Shown in pieces: positions 52,624 through 63,233 of a stretch of DNA of 64,000 nucleotides. Location: contig JACDEL010000002.1 of assembly GCA_013816405.1 (NCBI GenBank), positions 985-64,984 of the forward strand, given 5' to 3'. The position numbers and the translations under genes are program-made. The DNA is from Chloroflexota bacterium. GTDB lineage: Bacteria; Chloroflexota; Limnocylindria; QHBO01. Position 1 is the stretch's first letter, and the number at the start of each line of letters is the position of its first letter. The notes under the pieces are model-generated. The model did no database searches and was not told the origin of the DNA. It worked only from the letters and a program-made list of their open reading frames with translations.

Positions 52624-53331
52624 ATGGACAGAGGCAGCGGGCAGGCCGGGGTCAGCCTTGGCCATGGGCACGAGCGCCTGCGACCGACCTTCGAGCAGGC
52701 TCTCGCCAACGTCAAGGACAACGTGCTGCGCCTCGGCGCGTTGGTGGAGCGAGCCGTGGAGCGCGCCGCGCGTGCGCTCGTCGAGCGTGACGTCGAGCTG
52801 GCGGACCAGGTCCGCTGGGAGGACGCCGACGTCAACGAGCTGCAGCGCTCGATCAACCAGGAGATCACCTCCCTGATCGCGCGGCAGGGACCGGTGGCCC
52901 GCGACGTCCGCGAGCTGCTCGCCCTCTATCACGCGGCAGCGGAGCTCGAGCGGATGGGCGACTACGCGACCAGCATCGCCAAGCTCGCCCAGCAGCTGGC
53001 CGCAGAGCCGGAGGAGCCGATTTTCCGCCAGATCCCAGAGATGGAGCGACTATGCCGCTCCCAGCTCCGCGCCGCCATGCGTGCCCTCGTTGACGTCAGC
53101 GAGCAGCAGGCGCGCGACGTGTGCGCGGGCGACGACGAGCTCGACGCGCTGTACAAGAGCGTCTACGAAGCCTCCATCGCGCTGATGGAGAAGTCCCCGG
53201 ATCGGGCGCGGCAGGCGACGCACATGCTCTTCGCCGCGCATCACCTCGAGCGGCTGGGCGACCGAGTCACGAACATCGGCGAGGACGTCGTCTTCCTGGT
53301 GACCGGGCAGATCGAGGACCTCAATCCCTGA
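52624..53331 (+). CDS. phoU: Phosphate signalling protein PhoU
   Basis: An all-helical 235-residue PhoU with two three-helix bundles: RPTFEQALANVKDNVLRLGALVERAVERA and ELERMGDYATSIAKLAQQLA in the first, DDELDALYKSVYEASIALMEKSPDRARQATHMLFAAHHLERLGDRVTNIGEDVVFLVTG in the second. The ERMGDY and ERLGDR metal/contact motifs are intact. It links Pst occupancy to PhoR activity. TAGGAGG precedes the ATG. Confidence 0.94.
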   Translation: MDRGSGQAGVSLGHGHERLRPTFEQALANVKDNVLRLGALVERAVERAARALVERDVELADQVRWEDADVNELQRSINQEITSLIARQGPVARDVRELLALYHAAAELERMGDYATSIAKLAQQLAAEPEEPIFRQIPEMERLCRSQLRAAMRALVDVSEQQARDVCAGDDELDALYKSVYEASIALMEKSPDRARQATHMLFAAHHLERLGDRVTNIGEDVVFLVTGQIEDLNP

Positions 53332-53344
53332 GCAACTGGTTCGG

Positions 53345-54061
53345 TTGCCCGGCGTGAAGAGGCGCATCCTGGTGGTGGAGGACGATCGCACGCTGCGTCA
53401 GGCGCTCGTCTTCAACCTCGAGCGAGAAGGCTACGAGGTCCGCAGCGCGGTCGACGGCGAGCAGGCACTGGACGCGGCGCGTGACGGAGGGGTCGACCTG
53501 ATGCTGCTCGACCTGATGCTCCCCGGCATGAGCGGCCTCGAGGTGCTGCGGACGATGCGCGGCGACGGTATCGATACGCCAGTCGTGATCCTGTCAGCGA
53601 AGGGAGGGGAGATCGACCGGGTGGTTGGACTCAAGGTTGGAGCCGATGATTACATCCCCAAGCCATTCAGCCGCCCAGAGCTCCTCGCCCGGGTCGAATC
53701 CGTCCTGCGCCGCCAGCGCCGATCCGAGGCGGGTGAGGCCCAGCGGCTCGCCGAGGTCCGCAGCGGCGCACTCATGATCGATCTCGGCCGGCACCTGGCA
53801 ACCTTCGACGGCGCGCCCCTGCGCCTGACGACCAAGGAGTTCGAGCTCCTCTCCCACCTGGCGGCACATCCCGGTCGCATATTCACCCGCGACCAGCTGC
53901 TGACCCGCATCTGGCCATACGACTTCGGGGGTGACAGCCGGACCGTCGATGTGCACGTCAGCTGGCTGCGCTCGAAGCTGCGCGCGCTCGACGGGCACAA
54001 CTACTTCCGGACCGTGCGCGGGGTCGGCTACGCCTTTTCGCCACGCCCAGATGTCGACTGA
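53345..54061 (+). CDS. phoB: OmpR/PhoB-type response regulator
   Basis: The receiver domain has RILVVEDDRTLRQAL (acidic pocket), phospho-acceptor Asp in VDLMLLDLMLPGMSGLEVL and Lys in YIPKPFSRPELLARV. The winged-helix DNA-binding domain ends RTVDVHVSWLRSKLRALDGHNYFRTVRGVGYAF. By position between phoU and the kinase it is the phosphate-responsive regulator (PhoB/PhoP/RegX3) and should bind the Pho box before pstS. Start is TTG 53345 or GTG 53354. Confidence 0.92.
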   Translation: MPGVKRRILVVEDDRTLRQALVFNLEREGYEVRSAVDGEQALDAARDGGVDLMLLDLMLPGMSGLEVLRTMRGDGIDTPVVILSAKGGEIDRVVGLKVGADDYIPKPFSRPELLARVESVLRRQRRSEAGEAQRLAEVRSGALMIDLGRHLATFDGAPLRLTTKEFELLSHLAAHPGRIFTRDQLLTRIWPYDFGGDSRTVDVHVSWLRSKLRALDGHNYFRTVRGVGYAFSPRPDVD

Positions 54062-55118
54062 TCCGCTGGACGCGGCCGCATTCGCGGCGCTCCTCGAGCG
54101 CACCGCCGGCGACATCCTCCTGATCATCGACGACCAGCTGCGCATCACGCGGGCCGGCGCCGGTGCTGCCGTGCTTACTCAGCGCCCCGCGGGGGAGCTG
54201 ATCGGCATGAGCCTGATCGCCGCTTTCGGGTCGGCGCCCCTGGATGCCCTGGCACGACGGGCGGCAAGCGAGCGCTCCCCGTCGCTTGGCGAGGCTGACC
54301 TGGGACCGCGCGGCGGACGGGCATTCGCCGTCGACGCCGTCCCGCTCACCGGAGGAGAGCTGGTGCTGGCGCTGCACGAGATCACCGCCCTGCGCAGGGC
54401 GGAGCGCGTGCGCCGCGACTTCGTGACCAACATCAGCCACGAGCTCCGCACGCCGCTGGCCTCCGTCAAGCTAATGGCCGAGACGCTGTCCGCCGGCGCG
54501 GTCGAGGACGCGGCCACCGCGGGCCAGTTCGCCGTCCAGATCGAGCGGGAGGTGGATCACCTGGCGCAACTCGTGGCGGAGCTGCTCGACCTGTCCATGA
54601 TCGAGTCTGGCGAGACCACGCTACGGCTCGAGCCGGTCGACCCGACCACGGTGATCGCCGACGTGGCCGAGCGAATCGGGCCGGTCGCCGCACGGAGAGG
54701 GATCGCCGTCCAGCTCCTCCCCGAGCCTGAAGGGGTGGAGGCCCGGGTCAGCGCCGACGCGGGCCGATTGGGCCAGGCGCTCCTCAACCTTGCCCACAAC
54801 GCGGTCAAGTACAACCGGCCGGGCGGCGAGGTGCGGCTGGGCTGGGAGTCATCCGCGGGCGGAGTGCGGTTCACCGTCGCCGACGACGGGATCGGGATCT
54901 CCGAGCCGCACCAGCAGCGGATCTTCGAGCGCTTCTACAAGGTCGACCGTTCCCGGGCGCAGGAGTCCGACGACGCGACGGGTGGGGGCAGTGCCGGACT
55001 GGGGCTCGCCATTGTGCGGCACATCGCCGAGGCGCACGGTGGCTCGGTTGGCGTGCGAAGCGTCGAGCGAGAGGGCTCGGTCTTCTGGGTCGAGCTGCCG
55101 CTCGCAGGACCCGCCTGA
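54051..55118 (+). CDS. phoR: PhoR-like sensor histidine kinase without membrane helices
   Basis: A 355-residue kinase. A PAS-like N-domain (ILLIIDDQLRITRAGAGAAVLTQRPAGELIGMSL) is followed by the H-box RDFVTNISHELRTPLASVKLMAETL, N-box LLNLAHNAVKYNRPGGEVRLG and G-boxes VADDGIGISEPHQQRIFERFYKVD and GSAGLGLAIVRHIAEAHGG. No transmembrane segment is present, so it is cytoplasmic, unlike classical PhoR. It presumably receives the signal from PhoU/PstB. The start overlaps the response-regulator stop by 11 bp. Confidence 0.92.
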   Translation: MSTDPLDAAAFAALLERTAGDILLIIDDQLRITRAGAGAAVLTQRPAGELIGMSLIAAFGSAPLDALARRAASERSPSLGEADLGPRGGRAFAVDAVPLTGGELVLALHEITALRRAERVRRDFVTNISHELRTPLASVKLMAETLSAGAVEDAATAGQFAVQIEREVDHLAQLVAELLDLSMIESGETTLRLEPVDPTTVIADVAERIGPVAARRGIAVQLLPEPEGVEARVSADAGRLGQALLNLAHNAVKYNRPGGEVRLGWESSAGGVRFTVADDGIGISEPHQQRIFERFYKVDRSRAQESDDATGGGSAGLGLAIVRHIAEAHGGSVGVRSVEREGSVFWVELPLAGPA

Positions 55119-55136
55119 TATAGTTGTCGGGTCAAC
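55119..55136 (+). promoter_or_regulatory. Promoter and small palindrome before the MarR gene
   Basis: A TATAGT box at 55119-55124 is overlapped by GTTG-TCGGGT-CAAC (55123-55136). It ends one base before the start codon. Transcription would begin only a few bases upstream of ATG, and the palindrome is well placed for MarR autorepression. Confidence 0.4.
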
Positions 55137-55137
55137 C

Positions 55138-55596
55138 ATGAGCACCCAGCACGCGATCCCTGGACCCCGCGACCCACGCCTCGAGACGTGGCGGTCGTTC
55201 CTGGTCGCGCATGCCCAGATTCGCCGCCAGCTCGAACGGGAGCTGCAGGCTGAGCAATCGCTTGGCCTGGGCGAGTACGAAGTGCTGCTGCTCCTTGCAC
55301 GCGCCGATGACCGCCAGCTGCGCATGAGCGAGCTCGCGGATCGGCTAGTGCTCTCGCGCAGCGGCGTGACGCGCCTGGTCGACCGACTGGAGGCGGATTC
55401 ATTGGTCGAGCGCACCTCGTGCGCCACCGACCGGCGCGGCTCGTGGGCGACCCTGACCGACGCCGGGCACCAGCGGCTGCGACGCGCCTCTCCCACTCAC
55501 CTCCGCGGAGTGGGAGCACATTTCCTCGACCGCATCCCGCGTGCCGAGCTCGACGCCCTGCAGCGCACGCTCGACCGCGTCCTCGACGAGGCTTAG
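55138..55596 (+). CDS. MarR-family transcriptional regulator
   Basis: A 152-residue winged-helix regulator: LEAEQSLGLGEYEVLLLLARADDRQLRMSELADRLVLSRSGVTRLVDRLEADSLVERTSCATDRRGSWATLTDAGHQRLRRA is the canonical MarR core with the DRRG wing. ATG at 55138 is the first start after phoR and has its own promoter-like box. Target and ligand unknown; a converging 4-bp overlap with ccmI leaves no terminator. Confidence 0.92.
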   Translation: MSTQHAIPGPRDPRLETWRSFLVAHAQIRRQLERELQAEQSLGLGEYEVLLLLARADDRQLRMSELADRLVLSRSGVTRLVDRLEADSLVERTSCATDRRGSWATLTDAGHQRLRRASPTHLRGVGAHFLDRIPRAELDALQRTLDRVLDEA

Positions 55597-56495
55597 CCCC
55601 CCGGCGCCGCGCTTGCTCCCAGCAGCTCCCCGGCGGCCTCCGCTCGCAGGCTGCTGACCATCGACGCGCGACCGTCGCCAGGCGCCAGCTGCAGGAACCG
55701 ATCGAACTGGCGCACCGCCGTCGCATTGTCACCCCGTCGGAAGGCGATCACCCCAAGGTAGAACGGGATGTCCGGCTCATCGGGGCTGGCGATGGTGGCG
55801 TATGAATCGGTCGCCGCCTGAGCGTCGTCGTAGTGGGCCGTCACTAGGTACGCGTTGATCAGGCGCCGATATGCCGAATGGTTCTCAGGCTGCAGGGCAA
55901 GCAGGATCTGGAGCGCGACTGCCGCTCGCTGCAGATCGTCCGACGAGTCACCCGCCAGGTAGGCATCGGCCAGGTCGGAGACCACCTTTGTGTCCTGCGG
56001 GTTCGCGGCGAACAGGTCCAGCAGCCGCTGGACCTCGGCCTGACGATCCGCCTCCTGCGCTCTGGCGTCGGCAAGCGCCTGGTTCACAACCGTGCGCTGG
56101 GACAGGCCGATGGAGCCGGGCAGGGCGAAGCCGACCAGCAGGGCAAGCGCAATCAGCGCCCCGAGTCCCACGATCATTCCCCTGCCGTGCCGCTGCGGCA
56201 CTGCGCTAGGCGAGGTTTCGACCGGCGTTGACTTGAGCGTTTCCGCCGCCCGCGCCTCGGCCTCGGCGCGCTCCCGCTCATACGATGCATCATCCAGCGA
56301 TCCAGCCCGACGGTCCGCCTCAACGTCGAGCAACGCGTCCAGGGCGACCTGGTGGCGCAGCGCATGGCCCTCGGCCTCCGCCCGCGTGTCGAAGGTGACC
56401 GTCTGCGGGCCTGAACGCAGCAGTGGCCAGGCGATGGCGGCCGCCACGGCCAGCCCAATCGCCGCCAGGAGGGCCCACTGCGCGAGGTCAGACAT
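55593..56495 (-). CDS. ccmI: CcmI/CycH-like TPR protein of cytochrome c maturation
   Basis: A 300-residue protein with an N-terminal membrane helix (WALLAAIGLAVAAAIAWPLL), a cytoplasmic acidic helix region (DRRAGSLDDASYERERAEAEARAAETL), a second helix (MIVGLGALIALALLVGFALP) and C-terminal TPR-like repeats (NPQDTKVVSDLADAYLAGD, PENHSAYRRLINAYLVTAHYDDA, DIPFYLGVIAFRRGDNATAVRQFDRFL). This is the CcmI/CycH layout that delivers apocytochrome to CcmF-CcmH. Last gene of the ccm operon, overlapping ccmH by 8 bp. Confidence 0.88.
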   Translation of the reverse strand: MSDLAQWALLAAIGLAVAAAIAWPLLRSGPQTVTFDTRAEAEGHALRHQVALDALLDVEADRRAGSLDDASYERERAEAEARAAETLKSTPVETSPSAVPQRHGRGMIVGLGALIALALLVGFALPGSIGLSQRTVVNQALADARAQEADRQAEVQRLLDLFAANPQDTKVVSDLADAYLAGDSSDDLQRAAVALQILLALQPENHSAYRRLINAYLVTAHYDDAQAATDSYATIASPDEPDIPFYLGVIAFRRGDNATAVRQFDRFLQLAPGDGRASMVSSLRAEAAGELLGASAAPGG

Positions 56496-56949
56496 CGAGG
56501 CGCTCGACCTCGTCGCGGACCTGCTCACGGAGGCCCGGACCGGGGGCCGGCAGCGCGGACGCGACGGCCACTCCGCCTCGTCGCCACCACCAGGCGAAGA
56601 CACCAACCCCCACCAGGATTGCCACGACCGGGACCCACCAGACGAATGGCGAAGTGGGCACCAGCAGGATCCAGTCCCCATATCGGGCCACGAAATAAGC
56701 GCGAACCTGTTCCGGCGTCCGGCCGGCATCCAGCTGCTCGACGATCTGGCGTCGAATGTTGGCGGCCGCGGCGGTCTGCGACTCGGCCACCGAGAGCGCC
56801 TGGCAGTCCGGGCAGCGCAGCTCCCGGGCCAGCTGCTGAGCCTGCTGGGCCTGGGTGGGCGCAGCGGCAGGCCGAACCAGTTCGAGCAGTACCACCCCGC
56901 CCAGAGCCAGCAGAGCAGCAATGGCCACCGGGAGCGCAAGGCGCCTCAT
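56488..56949 (-). CDS. ccmH: CcmH, apocytochrome thiol reductase
   Basis: A 153-residue protein with an N-terminal helix, the redox motif ELRCPDCQALSVAESQ (LRCPxC, diagnostic), the helical domain VEQLDAGRTPEQVRAYFVARYGDWILLVPTS and a C-terminal membrane helix. It reduces the CxxCH thiols of apocytochrome before haem ligation. ATG at 56949 overlaps the ccmG stop. Confidence 0.94.
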   Translation of the reverse strand: MRRLALPVAIAALLALGGVVLLELVRPAAAPTQAQQAQQLARELRCPDCQALSVAESQTAAAANIRRQIVEQLDAGRTPEQVRAYFVARYGDWILLVPTSPFVWWVPVVAILVGVGVFAWWWRRGGVAVASALPAPGPGLREQVRDEVERLDV

Positions 56950-57479
56950 GGCTCTATCCCCAGCGCTGCAAGCTCCTCGGCGACCACGGCGGCGGTGAGC
57001 GGACCGACGTGGCGAGCAACCACGATCCCCTGCGAATTCACGAAGAAGGTCTCCGGTGGACCGGTCACGCCGTAGTCGATCGAGACGCCGCCATCGGCGT
57101 TGAGGAGATTCGGCCAACTCACCTGTCCGTAGCGAGCCAGGAAGGCGCGGGCACCATCGGTGGTGTCATTGACCAACACCCCGACCATCTGCAGCTCCCC
57201 GACGTGGCGCGCGGCAAGATCCAGCAGGACCGGGTGCTCGTCCACGCACGAGGGAATGCAATAGCTGGCCCAGAAGTTGACGATCGCCGGCTTGCCGGCC
57301 AGCTCCGCTGACGAGAACTGGCCCCCTGCCAGGGTCGTCCCTGCAAAGGCGGGCATCGGCTTGCCGACCAGCGGAGACGGGATGAGCCGCGGGTCGTGCC
57401 CCAGCCCCGTGAACAGGAGCCAGCCGACCGGCACCACCAGCAGTGGCACGAGGAGCCAGCGAAGCCAGCGGGTTCGCAT
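56946..57479 (-). CDS. ccmG: CcmG/DsbE-like thioredoxin with a CxxxC active site
   Basis: Membrane-tethered thioredoxin-fold protein (helix LLVPLLVVPVGWLLFTGL). The active-site region is IVNFWASYCIPSCVDEHPVLL: the usual WCxPC is YC-IPS-C, three residues between the cysteines instead of two. The fold otherwise looks complete, with the cis-Pro loop at TGPPETFFVNSQG. It should keep apocytochrome or CcmH thiols reduced. Overlaps ccmH by 4 bp and follows ccmF by 3 bp. Confidence 0.9.
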   Translation of the reverse strand: MRTRWLRWLLVPLLVVPVGWLLFTGLGHDPRLIPSPLVGKPMPAFAGTTLAGGQFSSAELAGKPAIVNFWASYCIPSCVDEHPVLLDLAARHVGELQMVGVLVNDTTDGARAFLARYGQVSWPNLLNADGGVSIDYGVTGPPETFFVNSQGIVVARHVGPLTAAVVAEELAALGIEP

Positions 57480-57482
57480 CGG

Positions 57483-59458
<1,976 letters not shown>

Positions 59459-59462
<4 letters not shown>

Positions 59463-59920
59463 GAGCCGGGGTCGAAGGCCCGGGTCGGCAGCCCGCCCTG
59501 GGACGGGGCGACGTAGTTCTCGTCGTGCTTGACAATCACCTGGGATGCCTCGAAGACGCCATCGGCACCAAGCTCGCCCTCCACGACAGCCCCGATCCCC
59601 TCGCGGAACGATCGGGTCGGAGCGGTGGCCGCATGCACCGAGATCTCAGTGGTGCCATCGGTCAGGACGAAGGTCAGCTCAGGCGCCTCACCGGAGATGG
59701 TCCCGACCTTCACCAGGCCGCCGAGCCGCTCCGTCTTGCCCACCTCGGCCGGCCCGCGCGCCAGCAGCTCCGTCGGAGTCAGGTAGTAGACGAGCGCGTT
59801 GCCAACGCTGCTGAAGGCCAGGTAGGCGATCACGGCGACCACGATGGCCACGCCAATCAGGAGGCCCCATCGACGGCCACGCGGCGGCAGGGGCGGCAGG
59901 ACCGGCCTAGCCAGGGTCAT
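59459..59920 (-). CDS. ccmE: CcmE haem chaperone
   Basis: A 153-residue membrane-anchored beta-barrel protein. The covalent haem-binding motif is VIVKHDENYVAP (His-x3-Tyr; the bacterial HxxxY type with His attachment). Upstream, RLGGLVKVGTISG is the OB-fold start. Receives haem from CcmABCD and passes it to CcmF. Confidence 0.95.
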
Positions 59921-60054
59921 TCAGGAAGGTCGACGTTGTTGCGCCGCACTGTGTCGCGGGCGATGCGCAGCCGGCGCGCCAGAAGCGCGGCGTACAGGCC
60001 CATCCCGCCCAGGATCACTCCATAGGCAGCGAGCACGAATCCGGCACTGGTCAT
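59917..60054 (-). CDS. ccmD: CcmD-like small membrane protein
   Basis: A 45-residue protein missed as a separate gene by a long-ORF view: one membrane helix (TSAGFVLAAYGVILGGMGLYAALLARRL) followed by a basic segment. The size, the conserved Tyr in the helix and the position between ccmC and ccmE are those of CcmD, which aids release of holo-CcmE. It overlaps both neighbours by 4 bp. Confidence 0.85.
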   Translation of the reverse strand: MTSAGFVLAAYGVILGGMGLYAALLARRLRIARDTVRRNNVDLPE

Positions 60055-60788
60055 CTCGCCGGCTCCTCGGCGGCTGCGGCGCCGGGGAGCGCCAGGCGGG
60101 CAGTCTGGACAAGGCCGCGGCGGGCATCCTCTTCCAGCTGCCATTCGAGGCGCGCCAGCTGGTAGCGCCGGATGAGGAGATAGGCCCAGACCAGCGTGAA
60201 CGCGGCGAGCATGGCCAGCAGCGCCAGCACGAACTGGAGCGGGGCGCTGGGATTGAGGATCTTCGACGGGTCGCCGATGGTCGGCCCCTGGTGCAGGCCG
60301 CGCCACCACAGGACGCTGAAGTGCACGATCGGGATGTCGACCGCCGCAATGAGCCCCACCACCGCGGCGCGCGCTGCACGGCGAGCGGGGTCATCGGTCA
60401 GCCGGCGCAGGAGGAGGTAGCCGATGTACAGCGCCAGCAACAGCGCGGTCGTGGTCAGGCGCGGATCCTCCCACTGCCAATAGACGCCCCACACTGGCCG
60501 GCCCCACATCATCCCGCCCCAGATGGCGAAGGCGGTGAACATAACCCCGACTTCGGCACCGGCCAGCGCCAGCGCGTCGAGGCGGAGGTCGCGCCGGATG
60601 AGGTAGCCAAGCCCGGCCAGCGCGGTCACGCCGAACGAGGCATAGGCAATCCAGGCCGATGCAACATGCACATACATGATTCGCTGGGCGTCGCCCTGAT
60701 TGAGGTCGGCGGGCACGACGAACAGCCCGTTGACCGCTGCCCCGATGACAGCCGCCAGCGCCACGAACCCCAGGATGCGGGTCTTCAT
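60051..60788 (-). CDS. ccmC: CcmC haem-handling protein
   Basis: A 245-residue six-helix protein that loads haem on CcmE. The WWD motif is WGVYWQWEDPRLTTTALL, which carries one extra acidic residue compared with the common WxWDxRLT. The haem His are expected in YVHVASAWIAYASFG and VDIPIVHFSVLWWRGLH, both present. ATG at 60788 overlaps the ccmB stop by one base. Confidence 0.94.
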   Translation of the reverse strand: MKTRILGFVALAAVIGAAVNGLFVVPADLNQGDAQRIMYVHVASAWIAYASFGVTALAGLGYLIRRDLRLDALALAGAEVGVMFTAFAIWGGMMWGRPVWGVYWQWEDPRLTTTALLLALYIGYLLLRRLTDDPARRAARAAVVGLIAAVDIPIVHFSVLWWRGLHQGPTIGDPSKILNPSAPLQFVLALLAMLAAFTLVWAYLLIRRYQLARLEWQLEEDARRGLVQTARLALPGAAAAEEPAR

Positions 60789-61477
60789 CAGTCCTCCAGC
60801 AGGAAGCCGTACGTGCCGGCCCCGACCACCAGCATGATGACGTCGAACGCGACGAGCAGCTGGAGCCACGATCCCAGCTCCCCGAGCGGATCGCCGCTTA
60901 ACGACGCGGCCGTAGCCTTCACGGCGGCAAGGAGGAGCGGCGCGACGACCGGCAGCATCAGGAGCGGCAGCATCACCTCGCGCGCGCGCATCCGCACCGT
61001 CAGTCCCGCGTACGCCGTGCCGATCGCCGCGAAGCCGATGGCGCCCAGCGCGACCGCAATGAGAAGCGGCAGCCAGGCTGTCCCGATCGGGATCGCATAC
61101 AGGATCGCGACGATCGGCAGCAGGAGGCCCCCGAGTACTAGCATCACAGCCGCCCCGGCCAGGGCCTTGCCGGCGTAGATCGCGCGACGGTCGACGGGGT
61201 AAAGGGCGAGCTGCTCGAACGCCCCGTCATCGGCCTCGAGCTGGTGCAGGCGCGCCATGGTGAGCAGACCGCCGAAGACGATCGCCAGCCAGAGGAGGCC
61301 GGGCGCCGCTTCGGCGAGGCGCCGTGAATCAGGGCCGAGCGCGAAGCCGAAGAGGAGGAGCACCAATGCGGCGAAGAAGAGGGTCGAGCCTGCGGCCTGC
61401 CTGCCGCGCAGCTCGGAAATGGCGTCCTTGCGGGCAATCGCCATCGCCACCGCCAGGCCCTGCCGCAGGCCGTTCAT
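60788..61477 (-). CDS. ccmB: CcmB ABC-type permease
   Basis: A 229-residue six-helix membrane protein: AIARKDAISELRGRQAAGSTLFFAALVLLLFGFALGPD, then LLWLAIVFGGLLTMARLHQLEADDGAFEQLALYPVDRRAIYAGKALAG, the CcmB pattern. Pairs with CcmA to drive release of haem-CcmE. Overlaps ccmA by 4 bp. Confidence 0.94.
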   Translation of the reverse strand: MNGLRQGLAVAMAIARKDAISELRGRQAAGSTLFFAALVLLLFGFALGPDSRRLAEAAPGLLWLAIVFGGLLTMARLHQLEADDGAFEQLALYPVDRRAIYAGKALAGAAVMLVLGGLLLPIVAILYAIPIGTAWLPLLIAVALGAIGFAAIGTAYAGLTVRMRAREVMLPLLMLPVVAPLLLAAVKATAASLSGDPLGELGSWLQLLVAFDVIMLVVGAGTYGFLLED

Positions 61478-62253
61478 CGGTCCATCCTGGCGACGGCCAC
61501 GCGTGGTCGCTGCCTGGCGCCGACCGGCCCCGCGCTGGCTCCAGCACCGCTCACCTCCGCCAGCAGCCCGCCCTCCAGTCGGACCGTGGCGTCAGCCATG
61601 CTGGACACGCGTTCAGCCTGGTGCGAGGCGACCATGACGGTCACCCCCGCCTCCTTCCAGAGGCCGATGAGCCGATCCACGAGGGCCATCCCATCCCCGT
61701 CGAGGGCGGCGTGCGGCTCGTCGAGGAGGAGCAGCGACGGGCGCGCCACGAGGACGCGGGCCAGCGCGAGGCGCTTGCGCATCCCGGCCGAGAAGGTGCA
61801 CACGCGTTGACCTGCATGGCCATCCAGCCCGACCGTTGCCAGGGCTTCGCGAGACACCTCGCCGCCTTCCCGCTCGCCCCAGCCGAACATGGTGGCCGCG
61901 AAGCGGAGGTTCTCCTCTGCGGTCAGGTCGTCGTAGTGCGCGGTGGCGTGCGATAGATAGACGGCACGTCCACGCACAAGCTCCGGCTCGCGGAGGGCAT
62001 CGATGCCGTCGATTGCGAGGGTGCCGTACGACGGGCGGATGGCCGTGGCGAGGATCCGGAGCAGGGTCGTCTTGCCCGCCCCATTCGGTCCCAGGAGCGC
62101 GACGGTTCGACCGATCTCGACCGTCAACGAAACCCCGGCGAGCGCGGCGCTGCGACCAAAGAGGCGCGCCAGCTCGACGGTGGCAACCGCCGGAGGGATG
62201 GTCCCGAGCGTCCCGGCGAGCCGGGGCGCGACGTAGATGGTGGTCTGCGGCAT
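61474..62253 (-). CDS. ccmA: CcmA ABC-type ATPase
   Basis: A 259-residue ATPase: Walker A LLGPNGAGKTTLLRILATAIRP, signature TFSAGMRKRLALARVLVARPSLLLLDEPHAALD (Walker B included), H-loop VMVASHQAERV. TFSAGM fits CcmA-type rather than import ATPases. It begins the nine-gene minus-strand ccm operon. The N-terminus has about 25 extra residues before VELARLFG, and a later start is possible. Confidence 0.93.
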   Translation of the reverse strand: MPQTTIYVAPRLAGTLGTIPPAVATVELARLFGRSAALAGVSLTVEIGRTVALLGPNGAGKTTLLRILATAIRPSYGTLAIDGIDALREPELVRGRAVYLSHATAHYDDLTAEENLRFAATMFGWGEREGGEVSREALATVGLDGHAGQRVCTFSAGMRKRLALARVLVARPSLLLLDEPHAALDGDGMALVDRLIGLWKEAGVTVMVASHQAERVSSMADATVRLEGGLLAEVSGAGASAGPVGARQRPRVAVARMDR

Positions 62254-62351
62254 GCTCGACGGCGGGGGCGGATGATGGATGGAGGCTGAGTGTGCGGCCC
62301 GGGATAATGGGCGTCAACTCGGGCGACCCCGAAAATGGGCGATCATGAGGG

Positions 62352-63233
62352 ATGCTTCGCGAGCCGGACCTCGGAACAATCCTCTCGTCCTGGTCCGCCG
62401 ACCCGATGCCGTGGATCGGGATCATCTTGGCGACGGCTCTTTACCTGGCCGCGGTGCGGATCGTCGATCGAGCTCACCCGGCGACCCGGGTGCCGAGATG
62501 GCGCATCGGCGCATGGCTGGCGGGCGTGGCCACGATCGCGCTTGCCCTGGTCTCGGCGGTCGACATCTATGCCGAAAGCCTCTTCGCGGTGCACATGTTC
62601 CAGCACCTCCTGCTGGCAATGGTTGCCCCTCCGCTCCTGGCGCTCGGTGCGCCGATGACGCTCGCCCTGCGGGCCGCGAGCGCCAACCTCCGCCGCTCAA
62701 TTCTTGTCCCCATCCTCCACTCCGGGCCAGTGCGGGCGATCTCGTTGCCCCCGGTCGGCTGGACCGTGTTCGCCGTCGTCATGTGGCTCACCCATTTCAG
62801 CCCGCTCTTCAATGCCGCCCTCGAGAACGAAGCGCTACATTCGGCCGAGCACCTGCTCTACCTGGTGGCGGGCGTGCTCTTCTGGTGGCCGGTGATCGGG
62901 GCCGACCCGATGCGATGGCGACTGAGCCCAATCGGGCGGATGGTCTACCTTGTCGCGCAGATGCCGATCAACACCGCGGTGGGGCTCGCGATCTACTTCG
63001 CGCCGGCCATCCTGTACCCTCATTACGCGTCCCTCGGCAGGACCTGGGGACCCGATCCGCTCACCGACCAGCAGCTCGCCGGCATCGTCATGTGGGGAAT
63101 CGGGGACGTGATCCTGCTGGGCGCGCTGGTTCTCGCCATCGAAGCCTGGCTGAGGGCCGATGAGAAGCGCAGTCGCAGGACCCGGGAGCGAGCCGTCCAA
63201 GATGTGGAGCGAGCGTCAGTTGAAGGCAGCTAG
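62352..63233 (+). CDS. ctaG: CtaG-type cytochrome c oxidase assembly membrane protein
   Basis: A 293-residue caa3-type CtaG with about seven membrane helices. It has the His-rich AVHMFQHLLLAMVAPPLLALGAP, VVMWLTHFSPLFNAAL, EALHSAEHLLYLVAGVLFWWPVIGADP and MPINTAVGLAIYFAPAILYPHYA, typical copper-delivery-associated positions. Divergent from the ccm operon, it ties the region to assembly of a haem-copper oxidase that is not in this window. The next gene starts inside its 3' end. Confidence 0.92.
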   Translation: MLREPDLGTILSSWSADPMPWIGIILATALYLAAVRIVDRAHPATRVPRWRIGAWLAGVATIALALVSAVDIYAESLFAVHMFQHLLLAMVAPPLLALGAPMTLALRAASANLRRSILVPILHSGPVRAISLPPVGWTVFAVVMWLTHFSPLFNAALENEALHSAEHLLYLVAGVLFWWPVIGADPMRWRLSPIGRMVYLVAQMPINTAVGLAIYFAPAILYPHYASLGRTWGPDPLTDQQLAGIVMWGIGDVILLGALVLAIEAWLRADEKRSRRTRERAVQDVERASVEGS

